Origin: Taudactylus pleione | Lineage: Eukaryota; Chordata; Amphibia; Anura; Myobatrachidae | Assembly (NCBI GenBank): GCA_031769625.1 | Contig: JAUIMM010000534.1 | Span: 13,593,001 to 13,657,000 of the forward strand | DNA: 64,000 nt | Direction of reading: 5' to 3' | In this document: piece by piece, positions 11,685 through 22,408 of the stretch | How positions within the stretch are numbered: the first letter of the stretch is position 1 | How the letters are laid out: every line of letters begins with the position of its first letter | Notes under the pieces: generated by a model | Databases searched by the model: none | What the model saw: the letters and a program-made list of their open reading frames with translations, nothing else | Told to the model about the DNA's origin: nothing | Translations under genes and position numbers: made by a program

Positions 11685-13124
11685 TAGAGATGAGTGGGTC
11701 CGGTTCTCAGAGAACCAATCCCACCTGAATTTTGGGGATCTGGGGCGATCTGAGCCAAGCTCGGATCACCCTGCCTGCCCCGTATCCTTCTCCCAAGGCA
11801 AAACCTTGCGATGCCACTGTCGGGTCAAGAGGTTTTGTATTGAGCGGGCTTTACTCTGATTGGATGAGAGAGCCGTCTGTCACGGCTCTCAGCCAATCAG
11901 CATTAAGTCCATTGAATATGGGCACAGGAAGGAGAAGATGCTGCCCACCCATCCCCTGCTGCCTGAAACTGCCGGCACTCCCCGCTGCCGAAACCGCCAG
12001 CACCCCTTGCTGCTGACACCCACTGGCAAAATCCCCCACTGCTGACACTGCTGGCACCCTGCATCAAGGACACCATGCACTGCCGACACCATCAGGATCC
12101 CTACACTGAGGACACCGCTGGCACCCCCACTCTGCTGACACTGCAAGCACCCTGCACAGAGGACACTGATGGCACACCTGCATAGCTGCCCCACATACTG
12201 AGGACACCATCAGCGACCCCACACTGCCAACACTGCTGGAACTCCAACACGGAGGACACCACTGGCACTGATGTGCTGCCAACATTGTCAGCACACATGC
12301 ACTGAGAAACATTGTCAGCACACATGCACTGAGAACACCTCTGGCACCCCACTCTGCCGACACCCTGCACTGCTGCCCCACATACTGAGGACACCATCAG
12401 TGACCCCATACTGCCGACACTGCTGGCACACTCACACTGAGGACACCACTGGCACCCCTGAGCTGCCGACACTGTCAGCACACATGCATTGAGGACACCA
12501 CTGGCTCTGCCGACACCGCCGGCACCCTGCACTGATGACACTGCCAGCACCCCTGCACTGCTGCCCCACATACTAAGGACACCATTAGCGACCCAACACT
12601 GCCAACACTGATGGCATTTCCACATTGAGGACACCACTGGCACTCTCGCATTGAGGATACCGCCAGCAATCTGTACTGCTGACACTGCAGTCACAGTAAG
12701 TGCACTATTGGTGTATCCAACCCACACTTTATAACATACTGAATCCGTGTTGGAACTTGGAAGCTGAACTGCCACATGTTAGTGCCGCCCAGTGTGTCGT
12801 TTAGCTTAGTCAGCCAGTTAGCTGGATGCAATCTTTTGGCCTTAACTAGATGAAAAAAATAATATTGTGAGGTGGTCAAAATTGATTGGAAATAACTCAA
12901 AATAAATGTTATTGAGGTTAATATTACTGTAGAAACAAAAACAGGCCCATTATATGTGATTTTAGCTGTTTTTATGATATTTTAAGAAAAAAACCAGATC
13001 CAAAACCAAAACCGAAAAACAAAACACGGAGGTGAGGTTTTGGTAAAACCAATCCAGATCCAAAACCAGGGGAGATCCAGATGGAAAACCAAAACCAAAA
13101 CACGAGGGTCAGCGCACATCTCTA
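11685..13124 (+). mobile_element. Non-autonomous hAT element A, with minisatellite
   Basis: Starts TAGAGATGAGTGGG and ends CGCACATCTCTA, flanked by TTTATTAC at 11677-11684 and 13125-13132, an exact 8-bp duplication. The left end carries TCAGAGAACC and CCACCTGAATTT; the right end carries GATCCAAAACCAAAAC. Both ends are shared with the larger hAT at 15710-19095, so this is probably an internally deleted derivative. The middle (about 12020-12690) is a GC-rich minisatellite in place of transposase. The long frames across that array are repeat artefacts. Confidence 0.9.
12020..12690. repeat. GC-rich minisatellite inside hAT element A
   Basis: Irregular tandem units of about 30-50 bp built on CTGCCGACACTGCTGGCACCC and ACTGAGGACACC. 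Open frames on both strands result from the repeat composition and are not genes. Confidence 0.85.
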
Positions 13125-13132
13125 TTTATTAC

Positions 13133-14764
13133 TAGAGATGTGCACCGACCCTCGTGTTTTGGTTTTGGATCTGGATCCCCCCTGGCTTTGGATCTGGATT
13201 GATTTTGCCAAAACCTCACCTCCGTGTTTTTTTTTTGTGTTTTGGTTTTGGATCTGGATTTTTTCTTAAAAAATCATAAAAACAGCTAAAATTACATAAT
13301 TTGGGCCTGTTTTTGTTCCTACATTATAATTAACCTCATTAACATTTATTTCCAATAATTTCCAATCATTTTTGACCACCTCACAATATTATTTGCTTCA
13401 TCTAGTTAAGGCCAAAAGGTTGCATCCAACTAGCTGGCTGACTATGCTAAGTGACACAGTGGGCAACACTGTGTGGCAGTTCAGCTTCTAATTTCCAATA
13501 TGGATACAGTGTGTTATACAGTGTGGGTTGGATACACTAATAGTGCACTTACTGTGACTGCAGTGTCAGTCAGAGCGGGGTTGCTGATGGTGTCCTCAGT
13601 ACATGGAATGGCAGTGTGGGGGGTGCCAGCGGTGTCTTTAGTGCAGGTTTGCTGGGGGTGCCAGCAGTGTCTTTAGTGCAGGTTTGCTGGCTGTGTCAGC
13701 AGTGTGGGGGTTGCTCGCTGTGTCCTCAGTACATGGAATGGCAGTGCTGCGGTGCTGGCAGTGTTCTCAGTGAAGGGTACCAGTGGTGTCAGCAGAGTGA
13801 GGGTGCCAGCAGTGTCCTCAGTGCAGGTTTACTGACTGTGTTTGCAGTGCAGGGGTGTTCTCAATGCAGGGTGCCAGCATTGTCTTTAGTGCAGGTTTGC
13901 TGGCTGTGTCGGTAGTGCGGGGTTGCTGGCTGTGTCTTCGGTACATGGAATGACAGTGCTGCGGTGCTGGCAGTGTTCTCAATGTGGGGTGCCGGTAGTG
14001 TTGGCAGAGCTGGGGTGCCAGCAGTGTCCTCAGTGCAGGTTTGCTGACTGTGTTGGCAGTGCAGGGGTGTTCTCAATGCTGGGTGCTGGTGGTGTCAGCA
14101 GAGAGGGGGTGCCAGTGGTGTCCTCAGTAAGGATTGCTGAATGTGTCAGCAGTGCAGGGGTGTTCACAATGCAGGGTGCCGGTGGTGTCGGCAGAGTGGG
14201 GGTGCCAGGGGTGTCCTCAGTGCAGGTTTGTTGACCGTGTCGGCAGTGCAGGGGTGTTCTCAATGCAGGATGCTTGCAGTGTCGGCAGAGCGGGAGTGCC
14301 AGTGGTGTTCTCAGTGCATATGTGTCGTGATGGTGTCGGCAGTGCAGGGGTGCTGGTGGTGTACTATGTGTGGGAGTGTCGGCAGTGTCAGCAGTCTTGG
14401 GGTCGCTGATGGTGTCCTCAGTACATGGGGCAGCAGTGCAGGGGTGCTGGTAGTGTTGGCAGTGGGGGATGCTGCCAGTGGGTATGCCAGCAGCGGGGGG
14501 TACTGGTGGTGTCAGGAGGCGGGGATGGCAGGCGCCATCTTCTTTTTCAGTGTTCATTTTCAATGGGCTTAATGCTGATTGGCTGCGAGCCGTGACAGCA
14601 TTAAAACCTCTCAATACAAAACCTTGCGACCCGACAGTGGGGTCACGAGGTTTTTGCCTTGGGTGAGGGATACGGGGCAGGCAGGAAGATCCGAGCATAG
14701 CCCCGGATCCCCGAAATTCGGGTGGGTTTGGATCTCTGAGATCCGAACCCGCTCATCATCTCTA
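13133..14764 (-). mobile_element. Non-autonomous hAT element B, inverted next to A
   Basis: Starts TAGAGATGTGCACC and ends CATCATCTCTA, flanked by TTTATTAC at 13125-13132 and 14765-14772. Its right end read backwards is the left end of element A, so the two lie head to head in opposite orientation and share the middle target copy. The interior has the same minisatellite (about 13540-14500), here as GGTGCCAGCAGTGTC units. Confidence 0.9.
13540..14500. repeat. GC-rich minisatellite inside hAT element B
   Basis: Tandem units containing GTGTCCTCAGTGCAGG and GTTTGCTGACTGTG, the complement of the array in element A but longer. The long frames on both strands come from this low-complexity repetition. 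Confidence 0.85.
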
Positions 14765-14772
14765 TTTATTAC

Positions 14773-15399
14773 TGACAGTTTTCTAACCAATTGTAAAGTA
14801 CAACTGCATATGCTGATGCTATATAAGTAAATGTTGATAATCTTACTAAAAAAAATGTGTTACTCTGTTTCCCAATTTAGCTGGATGAGCATGTACAGTA
14901 GTCCTTACAGCCTAATAGTATTAGGTGACACATCAGATGGTGAAAGTGAAAAATTGCTGGGTCAAAGCTCAAAACCTTTGTTAGAAGTGGCTTAATTTGA
15001 ACATATGCTAGGTTTCCACCAAAGCAGATGAGATTTCAGAGAAAGATGAGTGCATCTGCAGACAAGCAGATAATCCCTTGAAAAATATGGAATAGATGCA
15101 CCAGAGTGCTTGGCTTTGCAGAGAAGGACTAATATGAGATTTCATCTCGCAAAGAGAAATTATTGAATTGAAATGAAATAAAATGGCATTGTTAGAGGCA
15201 TTCCTTACTTGTGAAAGGGTTAATGCAATCCATAAAAGGCTTTGATTCTTTCTGAAGCTGTTACTTGGCAGATGTTAAGTTTTGTCCTATACTTTTTATA
15301 GGACCTCTCAAGGCTTATTTAGACCATGCAAAGTGGCTGAAGTCATGGGCAGCCATGGTAGACTTATTTACTACTTTATGTTAAGGCGAGTATATGATC
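14773..15399. other. No recognisable gene
   Basis: About 630 bp of AT-rich sequence without recognisable coding or repeat structure. Confidence 0.5.
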
Positions 15400-15869
15400 A
15401 ACTATTGAGCGGGGTTTATGTGTGTGCAAGCGGAAACCCATGCTACCCTAGATCTTACACAAGCCATCACAATCATCATCATTAGTACTTGCACTTGGAC
15501 CAGCCACATGCTAAGTGCAAGAGATAAGTTAAAACAGGCCCCATATTACACTGGGCTTTTGATACACGCCCATCACACTCCCACAAGTCAAGGTGGTTAC
15601 GTGCGATGCACTGTCACTGCCCAGTTCCCACCCCTAAACTCTCTATTTCATGGAAAGACAGATCCAGCCAAGTTATGTCAAACTTAGAATGGGACGGACA
15701 TATGCAAAGTAGGGGTGAGCGGGTTCGGATTTCTGAAATCCGAACCCCCCCGAGCCCCCCCGATCCGAGGCCGATCCGAGTCAGGCTCGACTTTTCCCGC
15801 CTGACTCGGATCTGAAATCGAGGCAAAACGTAATCATCCCACTTTCCGGGTCTCGCGGGTTTTGGATCC

Positions 15870-15878
15870 TATATAAGG
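15870..15878 (+). promoter_or_regulatory. TATA box of hAT element C
   Basis: TATATAAGG lies about 160 bp inside the left end, upstream of the arrays and transposase pieces and in the same orientation. The placement suits the element's own promoter. There is no further support. Confidence 0.5.
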
Positions 15879-15953
15879 TACCCGCGTCGGCGCCATTTAC
15901 TCACTCGGCTGTGGACAGTGAAGAGGGAGGGTGGGAGTTAGGGCTGGCTGGGC

Positions 15954-16015
15954 TGTGTAGTGTAGTGTAGTGTTGTAATGTAGTGTAGTGCAGTGTAGTG
16001 TTGTGCTGTGCAGCG
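15954..16015. repeat. TAGTG pentamer repeat
   Basis: Imperfect tandem TAGTG/TGTAG units just downstream of the TATA box in hAT element C. Confidence 0.75.
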
Positions 16016-16214
16016 CTGTGCTGCTGTTGTCCATAGGGGCTGTGTCCACTACTTCAAAGTCCATAGGGGCTGGCTGGACTGTGTTGTGCAGTCAGTTGTC
16101 CATAGGGGCCACTCCAAAGTCCTGTGCAGTGTCCCAGTCCTAAAGGGGTGCTGTAGTGTTGTCCAGGGGGTGCTCTGTCCATCAGGGGTGCTCCCCCCAA
16201 GTGCTAAAAAAAAA

Positions 16215-16885
16215 AATATTTTCCTGTGTTTGTGAGCACTGTGGCTGCACGTGCATCAACAAAGGAGCAGCGCCAAGCGTGCGCCTGTGTCCCATAAGTA
16301 AAAGGCCGGCTGGCTTGTCCGTTAAAGGGTGCTGTAACCCCCAAAGTACACTCCAAACAAAATTAAAAAATATTTTCTGTGTTTGTGAATTGTGTGCGCA
16401 GTAGCCGCACGTGCATCAACAAAGTAGTGCCAAGCGTGCGCCTGTGTCCCATAAATAAAGGGATGGCTGGATTGACCGCTAAACGGTGCTGTGACCACCA
16501 AAGGGCACTCCAAACAAAATAAAAAAATATCTTTTTTGTGTTTGTGAATTGTGTGCGCAGTAGCCGCACATGCAACAACAAAGTAGTGCCAAGCGTGTGC
16601 CTGTGTCCCATAAGTAAAAGGCCAGCTGGCTAGTCCATTAAAGGGTGCTGTAACCCCCAAAGGGCACTCCAAACAAAATAAAAAAATATTTTCTGTGTTT
16701 GTGAATTGTGTGCACTGTGGCTGCACGTGCATCAACAAAGGAGCAGCGCCAAGCGTGCGCCTGTGTCCCATAAGTAAACAGCCGGCTGGCTCATTTCTTA
16801 AAGGGTGGTGTAACCCACAAAGTGCACTACTCTCCAGCAAAAATAAAAAAATATTTTCTGTGTTTGTGTGCGCCTTAGCCGCACG
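16215..16885. repeat. Tandem array 1 in hAT element C, unit about 155 bp
   Basis: Four to five copies of a unit containing TTTCTGTGTTTGTGAATTGTG, AGCCGCACGTGCATCAAC, CAAGCGTGCGCCTGTG and TTAAAGGGTGCTGTAACCC. The same unit, in a shorter variant, recurs in array 2 beyond the first transposase piece. Frames inside it are artefacts. Confidence 0.9.
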
Positions 16886-16905
16886 TATATATCAATATAA
16901 CATAA

Positions 16906-17235
16906 ATGGGGGACCAAACTTTCTCCGATAAAAATAAAATAGGGAAAGATAAAGAACCACTTCCTCCTAGTGCTGTTGCTGCTGCTGGGAGTTTTTCATC
17001 ATCCCAGAGAGGAAGTAGGAACACCACTACTTTTACTAAACAATTGACCCTCCAACAGTCCCTAGCGATGAGGATGAAGTACGACAGCAGTCATCCTGAA
17101 GCAAAACGTATAACTGAGGCCTTGACTGCTATGTTGGTGTTAGACCTGCGTCCGGTATCCGCCATTAGTGCAGTGGGATTTAGACAATTGATGGAGGTAG
17201 TGTTTCCCCGGTTCCAAATCCAGTCTAGATTCCAC
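16906..17235 (+). pseudogene. hAT transposase, N-terminal piece
   Basis: An open stretch starting at ATG 16906 with about 107 residues of family-like sequence. Ser/Thr-rich start, then SSHPEAKRITEALTAMLVLD and LRPVSAISAVGFRQLMEVVF, the region following the BED finger in ZBED/Ac-like hAT transposases. It ends at about FPRFQIQSR, where the sequence becomes the repeat unit of array 2 and the frame runs into it. The BED zinc finger itself is not visible upstream, where array 1 stands. In intact elements this protein binds the ends and cuts DNA; this piece cannot. Confidence 0.75.
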
Positions 17236-18090
17236 CTGCATCCTAAAAGCAGCAGCGACAAGCGTGCGTCTGTCTGTTAAAGGGTGGTGTAACCCTCAAA
17301 GTGCGCTCCACAAACAATAAAAAAATTCTTCTTTTTTTTCTCTTTCTGAAATGTGTGGTCTGTAGCCGCACCTGCATCCTTAAAGCAGCAGCGACAAGCG
17401 TGCGTCTGTCTGTTAAAGGGTGGTGTAACCCTCAAAGTGCTCCAAAAAATAAAAAACTATTTTTTTAATGTTTTTGTGACTTGTGTGCGATGTAGCCGCA
17501 CGTGCATCAACACAGTAGCAGCACCAAGCGTGCGCCAATGTCATAAGTCAAGGGCCGGTTTGGACATCAGGTCCGGACTGAAGGATGTGCCATCAATTTC
17601 TGACAAGTCTACTGTCACTGCATATGATACTGTCCTCAAAGCAGCAGTGACAAGCGTGCGTCTATCTGTTAAAGGGTGGTGTAACCCTCAAAGTGCGCAC
17701 CACAAACAATAAAAAAATTCTTCTTTTTTTTTCTCTTTGTGAAATGCGTGGGCTGTAGCTGCACCTGCATCCTTAAAGCAGCAGTGACAAGCGTGCGTCT
17801 GTCTGTTAAAGGGTGGTTACACCCTCAAAGTGTGCTCCTCAAACAATAAAAAAATTCTTCTTTTTTTTTCTGTCTTTGTGAAACGTGTGGCTGTAGCCGC
17901 ACCTGCATCCTTAAAGCAGCAGCGACAAGCGTGCATCTGTCTGTTAAAGGGTGGTGTAACCCTCAAAGTGCGCTCCACAAACAATAAAAAAAATCTTTTT
18001 TTTTCTGTCTTTGTAAAATGTGTGGGCTGTAGCCGCACCTGCATCCTCAAAGCAGCAGCGACAAGCGTGCGTCTGTCTGTTAAAGGATTA
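17236..18090. repeat. Tandem array 2 in hAT element C, unit about 135-140 bp
   Basis: About six copies containing GCAGCGACAAGCGTGCGTC, TGTTAAAGGGTGGTGTAACC and AATAAAAAAATTCTTC followed by a T-run. It is homologous to array 1 but shorter. One divergent copy lies at about 17460-17650. It replaces the catalytic core of the transposase. Confidence 0.9.
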
Positions 18091-18109
18091 CATCGGTGAC
18101 AGCATCCAA

Positions 18110-18467
18110 GTAGGCAGTCCATACATGTACTGGCAGGAAAAAGAGGCAATTTGGAGGCCCCTGTACAAACTGGCTCTATTTTACCAGCTCCAGTGTGTAC
18201 TCCGAAAGAGTGTTTAGTGCAGCCGGGAACCTTGTCAGCAAAAGGCGTAGGAGGTTGCTTCCACAAAATGTGGAGAAGATGATGTTCATAAAAATGAATT
18301 ATCAACTTTTCCAGGGAGACCAGCCTCCAGAACGTACAGAGGGACCTGTGGTGGTGGATTCCAGTGGGAACGAATTAATACTCTGTGAGGATGAGGATGT
18401 ACACAACACTGAAGAGGGTGAGGAATCGGTGAATGAGGAGGATGAGGACGACATCTTGCCTCCGTAG
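18110..18467 (+). pseudogene. hAT transposase, C-terminal dimerisation domain piece
   Basis: The first frame reads YMYWQEKEAIWRPLYKLALF; after a frameshift near 18185 it continues SVYSERVFSAAGNLVSKRRR and LLPQNVEKMMFIKMNYQL, the classic hAT dimerisation motif. An acidic tail follows (EDEDVHNTEEGEESVNEEDE), ending at a TAG at 18465-18467. The family relation to ZBED/Ac-like transposases is clear. The single frameshift and the missing core make it non-functional. Confidence 0.85.
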
Positions 18468-19271
18468 AGCCAGTTTATGCAGGGCCAGATTAATTGCCAG
18501 CTTATTTTGTGGAGGCCCAAACGAACCAATCATTTCAGCCACAGTCGTGTGGCAGACCCTGGCGCTGAAATGATTGGTTTGTTAAAGTGTGCATGTCCTG
18601 TTTATACAACATAAGGGTGGGTGGGAGGGCCCAAGGACAATTCCATCTTGCACCTCTTTTTTTTATTTGCATTATGTACTGTTTGGGGCCTAGTTTTTCA
18701 AACTGCCATCCTGTCTGCCACTGCAGTTTCACTCCTAGATGGGCCCCGTGTTTGTGCCGCCCACTCGTGTCGCTTAACATAGTCATCCATCTACCTCGGT
18801 GCAACCTTTTGGACATAAAAACACTATTGTGAGGTGTGAGGTGTTCAGAATAAACTGGAAATGAGTGGAAATTAAGGTTTTTGAGGTTAATAATAGAATA
18901 GGAGCAGAAAAATCAACACATTCTGTGATTTTAGCTGTTTTTATGCTTTTTAAAAAAAAAATACAGATCCAAAACACAAAACCCAGAACCCAAAACACCG
19001 AAGGGTGGTTTTGGCAAAACCAATCCTGATCTAAAACATGAAGAAAGATCCAGATCCAAAACCAAAACACGAAAAGTGGCCGGTGCACACCCCTAATGCA
19101 AAGATGTATTAACTAGCTTCTGTGCATGTGCTGTATGCAAAAACTTGCTGTTTGAATCAGCCCCCTAGTTTGTGGAGGCTTCTCCTGAATGTGACCAATA
19201 AGCATTTTTCTTGTTGTTAGTGGAGTGGACCATTTAGGTGTAGTGCAAAACCCCGGCTATATGGCTGAAAA

Positions 19272-19396
19272 CTGAGGGCCTCATTTAAGTACTACATCCA
19301 GTTGAAGAGTAAACAGGACAAACCAAGTTACAATGCAAGGGGTACAAATTAAATTTGATTTGAATTCAGAAAAATATAGTTAGTGTTTCTATCAGG
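19272..19396. mobile_element. Fragment related to the Harbinger MITE at 39112-39433
   Basis: GGGCCTCATTTAAGTACTAC followed by CAATGCAAGGGGTACAAAT resembles the left half of the 39112 MITE (CAATGCAAGGGGTGTAAAT). The right half was not found; hAT element D follows. Confidence 0.45.
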
Positions 19397-19686
19397 TAGA
19401 GATGTGCGCTGACCCCCGTGTTTTGGATCTAGATTCATCTTCATGTTTTGGTTTTGGATCTGGGTATTTTTTTTTTTAATTGCTAAAAAGCTTATAAAAA
19501 CAGCTAAAATCATATAATTTATGCAATCCAAAATTTGGATTTAAAATCCGAATTCCAAACCGCAAAACGATAAGATTCGCGACTTAGATTTATACGAATC
19601 TCCCCAGGACCGCAAACTGGATTTATCCAGATTCACGAAATTTGGGGTGGATTTGAATTTCTAGAGAACTGAACTGCACATCTCTA
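19397..19686. mobile_element. Short hAT element D
   Basis: TAGAGATGTGCGCTGACC at the left and GCACATCTCTA at the right, with GATCTAGATTCATC and CAGCTAAAATCATAT inside, are shared with elements A-C. About 290 bp. The flanking 8-mers (CTATCAGG and GCATGAAG) match poorly, so it is old or its edges were altered. Non-coding. Confidence 0.8.
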
Positions 19687-20769
19687 GCATGAAGTGTATG
19701 AATCATGGTCAGCTTTGAAAATGAGCATTAAGGGCTTCATTTAGAATTTAAAGCAATTTAGTGCCCCAAACATACACATAAAATAAAGGGCATGCTTGCC
19801 TGGTTAGTTCAGTTGTGTGTATTTTACAAATGTTTGCAATCAGCTTGCCTGTAATCCCAAAGCTTGTCACAACCCTATTGATTGTCGTTGGTAGGTGATG
19901 TAGCAATGTAAGTATGCATGCAGATTATATATGAGAAGATGAGAAAGGAGGGAAGAACAGTGATTTTTTAAAGGATGTTTCCCCTGTAGGTACTAGCAAT
20001 TACCCTTATTTGGATCAATAAGAGTATTTATGTTTTTAAAAATTTAGAAAATTGCAAGGACACAAAAATATCAGGTATGAGAAATGTGAACAAAAATCCT
20101 CATGGGTAAATTGTGTTATCTAAGCTCTGAGTATTAGTGCATTGCACATGAGTTATGGGGAAGAGAGCACTTAAATGAAATAAGGTTTCCATCAGACTGA
20201 AGAAGAGACAAGGGCACCTGGTGCGTGACTGAAGTTTGCTTCTAACGAGACAAGATCTGCCTGCTTCTCAAGGATGGCAATGGTCGAACCCAGTTCATCA
20301 CTCTCTGTTTACAGAAGGACAGTTGTAGGAGAATAACAAATAGCTAAATGCAGAGGCAGAAATTACATGGGTACAAGAAACTCATTTTTTTATATATATT
20401 CAGTTTTTAGGAGATCTAATCACTAAAATAAGTTATGTTTAATTCTGGAAACTAAGCAAAATGAAAATATTTAATGTACTGTAATATGTAATATATAATG
20501 GATAAGTGAGGAAAGGATTGAAAATATGACAGCACAGTCAGAGTAGCAGGATCACCCACTGAGTTTCTTCATATTGTAGACAGAGATAAAATACAACTCT
20601 GTCCAGCATTTACATTCCCATGTGCTAGACAGAGTTAAAAAAAATAATTCAAAGACCACAATCCCTTCAAAAAATGCTATCCACTAAGTGAAAGTAGTTA
20701 TATGATCTGTACATAACAAAGCTCATGTGGAGTTGATATGAATTAGCATAAAAAACATAACTATAAAAT
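19687..20769. other. AT-rich stretch with no recognisable gene
   Basis: About 1.1 kb with no frames of note and no repeat ends recognised. Confidence 0.5.
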
Positions 20770-21346
20770 TAGAGATGTGCAGGTCAAGTTCTCAGAGGGG
20801 ATGGGTACGGGATGCCAGTGTTTGGGATCCTGGCAGGCAGAATCCTGACAACAGCATCCCAACAGGGTTAGAATACAACCATCCCCCTCTCCCTACCCTA
20901 ACCTAACCCCTCTGCACCCTAAACATAACCCTCCCCCTTTAGTGCCTAACCCTAACCCTTCCCCTAGTGCCTAAACCTAATGCTAACCATTTGCCCAACC
21001 CTGCAACTTACCTTCGGGATTCCGGCGGTCAGGATTCTAACAAGTGTTGGGATTCCAGGGCTGGCATTCTGAGTGTCGGAATCCCCGCAGTCGAGATATT
21101 GACCGCATCCCTCTCAGAGAACCGACAACAATCGAATTAGAGTTGGAGTTCGTAATCACTTTGGGGTACAGAGTCAAACAGAGCTCTGGTTCGGATCTTA
21201 CTGTGGTTCGAAATTCAGATTTTAAAACGAACTCGAGTTTTGGATTGCATCCTAACATCTTTTTAGCTGTTTTATTTTTCTTTAAAGATACAGATCCAAA
21301 AGCAAAACCAAAATACGAGGATGAATCCGGATCCAAAACCAAAACA
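20770..21346. mobile_element. hAT element E, 5' part, interrupted by a MITE
   Basis: Begins TAGAGATGTGCAGGTCAAG. The family sequence TTCTCAGAGAACC is split by the MITE at 20798-21111 and continues to about 21346 with AGATCCAAAAGCAAAACC. The right terminal CATCTCTA is missing, so the element is truncated at its far end. Confidence 0.75.
20798..21111. mobile_element. hAT-type MITE with telomere-like interior (copy 2)
   Basis: Inserted in element E with an exact 8-bp duplication, TCTCAGAG (20790-20797 and 21112-21119). Ends are GGGATGGGTACGGG and, inward from the right, GGGATGCGGTCAATATC. The interior is CCCTAACCTAACCCC-like. Non-coding. Confidence 0.85.
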
Positions 21347-21734
21347 TATTGTATTCATTAAACCAAATACAATAGCATGCATATGCAAAAATGGCATTTC
21401 GCGTGATGTGTCCAGATCTTTTTCAGACTATAAGTGCCAAGCTTATCTCAGGCATACATCAGGCACACTTACACCTAACCAGGTTATAAGCACTAGAAAA
21501 GTTTTTCTTAATATTTGTTTTGAAAGCAAACCACACATTGCAAAATAGGGTTGAATAAAATAAAATCATTTGAATAAATTAGGTATAATTTTCATTACGT
21601 GTACAAAAAATTAATTTGAGCTAAAATAGGCAGAAAAACAATATAATACAGTATATGCACTTTCAGCAAAACAGCACCTATCAGCTTCAAATGTGAATCC
21701 GCAATCAGCTAAATCAAAGTGACTAGCAAATAAA

Positions 21735-22408
21735 GCCACTTACACACTGGACCAGTGGATCCTAAACTGTGTGCGGTGGCACCCTGGGGTACCTCAGGAC
21801 ACTAGCAGGGGTGCCTCGGGTTGGTGATCCAGTACCACATTAAAAGATGTGATAGGCAAAACCAGCTCTAATGGCTGCCAATCAAAAAATATGGGGACAT
21901 AAAGAAGTGCAGCCCTGTCAACCACAACATAAATGAGCCTAAGGGTGACATAGAAGCACAATTTACTTCATTTAGTTTCTGCTGAATTTCTCAATAAGAA
22001 ACATTTGACTCAGGGGTGTCATGGAAAAAATGCTAATACTCTAGGGTGCTGAGATTCGAAAAAGTTTGGGAACCCCTGTACTAGACGATAAATTGAATGA
22101 TAACAATATCGTTATCGTTCATCGCGTTTAATATCATCCACTGTTTATGCACGATATCGTTAATGATGCACGCTCCCACGGACCGTTAATGATGTCTTTC
22201 ATCGCCCGTACTTGCAGGGCAATGTGACAATATCGTCAGGTTATGCAAGTTCGGGGACGAGGGAGGGTGCCGTCACTGAACGATATCTTTAACGATATTG
22301 TTCAGTGTGTATGCTCAATGTCGTTAACAACATTGGGCCCGGCAGTGCAGGGGAAACACCTAACGATATCGCTCATGGAGCATACCGTTAAGTGTCTATG
22401 AGCCTTAA
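21735..22408. mobile_element. MITE with ACGATATCGTT-rich interior, containing a nested hAT MITE
   Basis: The left end GCCACTTACACACTGGAC and the right end (inward GGCTCATAGACACTTAACGG) are related, with repeated AACGATATCGTT-type motifs between. The element is split by 21753-22078. Superfamily unknown. Confidence 0.6.
21753..22078. mobile_element. hAT-type MITE nested in the previous element
   Basis: Ends CAGTGGATCCTAAACTGTG and, inward from the right, CAGGGGTTCCCAAACTTTTT are the widespread hAT/Charlie-type terminus. Flanks CACTGGAC and TACTAGAC match at 6 of 8. The interior GGTGCCTCGGGTTGG is non-coding. Confidence 0.8.

Larger units (their letters stand above)
15710..19095 (+). mobile_element. 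hAT element C, 3.4 kb, with transposase remnants and repeat arrays
   Basis: Begins TAGGGGTGAGCGGG, ends GGTGCACACCCCTA, and is flanked by an exact 8-bp duplication, ATGCAAAG (15702-15709 and 19096-19103). Order inside: end repeats with paired TTCGGATTTCTGAAATCC, TATA box, pentamer repeat, array 1, transposase N-terminal piece, array 2, transposase C-terminal piece, then the right end with CAAAACCAAAACACGAA. The central catalytic part of the transposase is absent, so this copy is non-autonomous. Elements A, B, D, E, F and the one at 63980 share its ends. Confidence 0.9.
15400..19165. mobile_element. Harbinger-type MITE split by hAT element C
   Basis: The pieces 15400-15709 and 19104-19165 join into sequence resembling the intact MITE at 33312-33768. 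Shared stretches are TCATGGAAAGACAGATC and GCTAAGTGCAAGAGAT, and the right end is GAATCAGCCCCCTAG. The left terminus is eroded. The hAT element C between the pieces is a later insertion. Confidence 0.65.

Noticed and set aside
12101..12775. 224-codon minus-strand open frame
   Set aside because: It lies in the GC minisatellite of hAT element A; the residues are simple repeats (Val/Ser/Cys/Gln/Trp). Comparable frames occur on both strands.
14030..14698. 222-codon minus-strand open frame
   Set aside because: Repeat artefact of the minisatellite in hAT element B, plus the element's own terminal sequence.
16322..16840. 172-codon minus-strand frame
   Set aside because: Antisense reading of the ~155-bp array; the peptide repeats with the array period.
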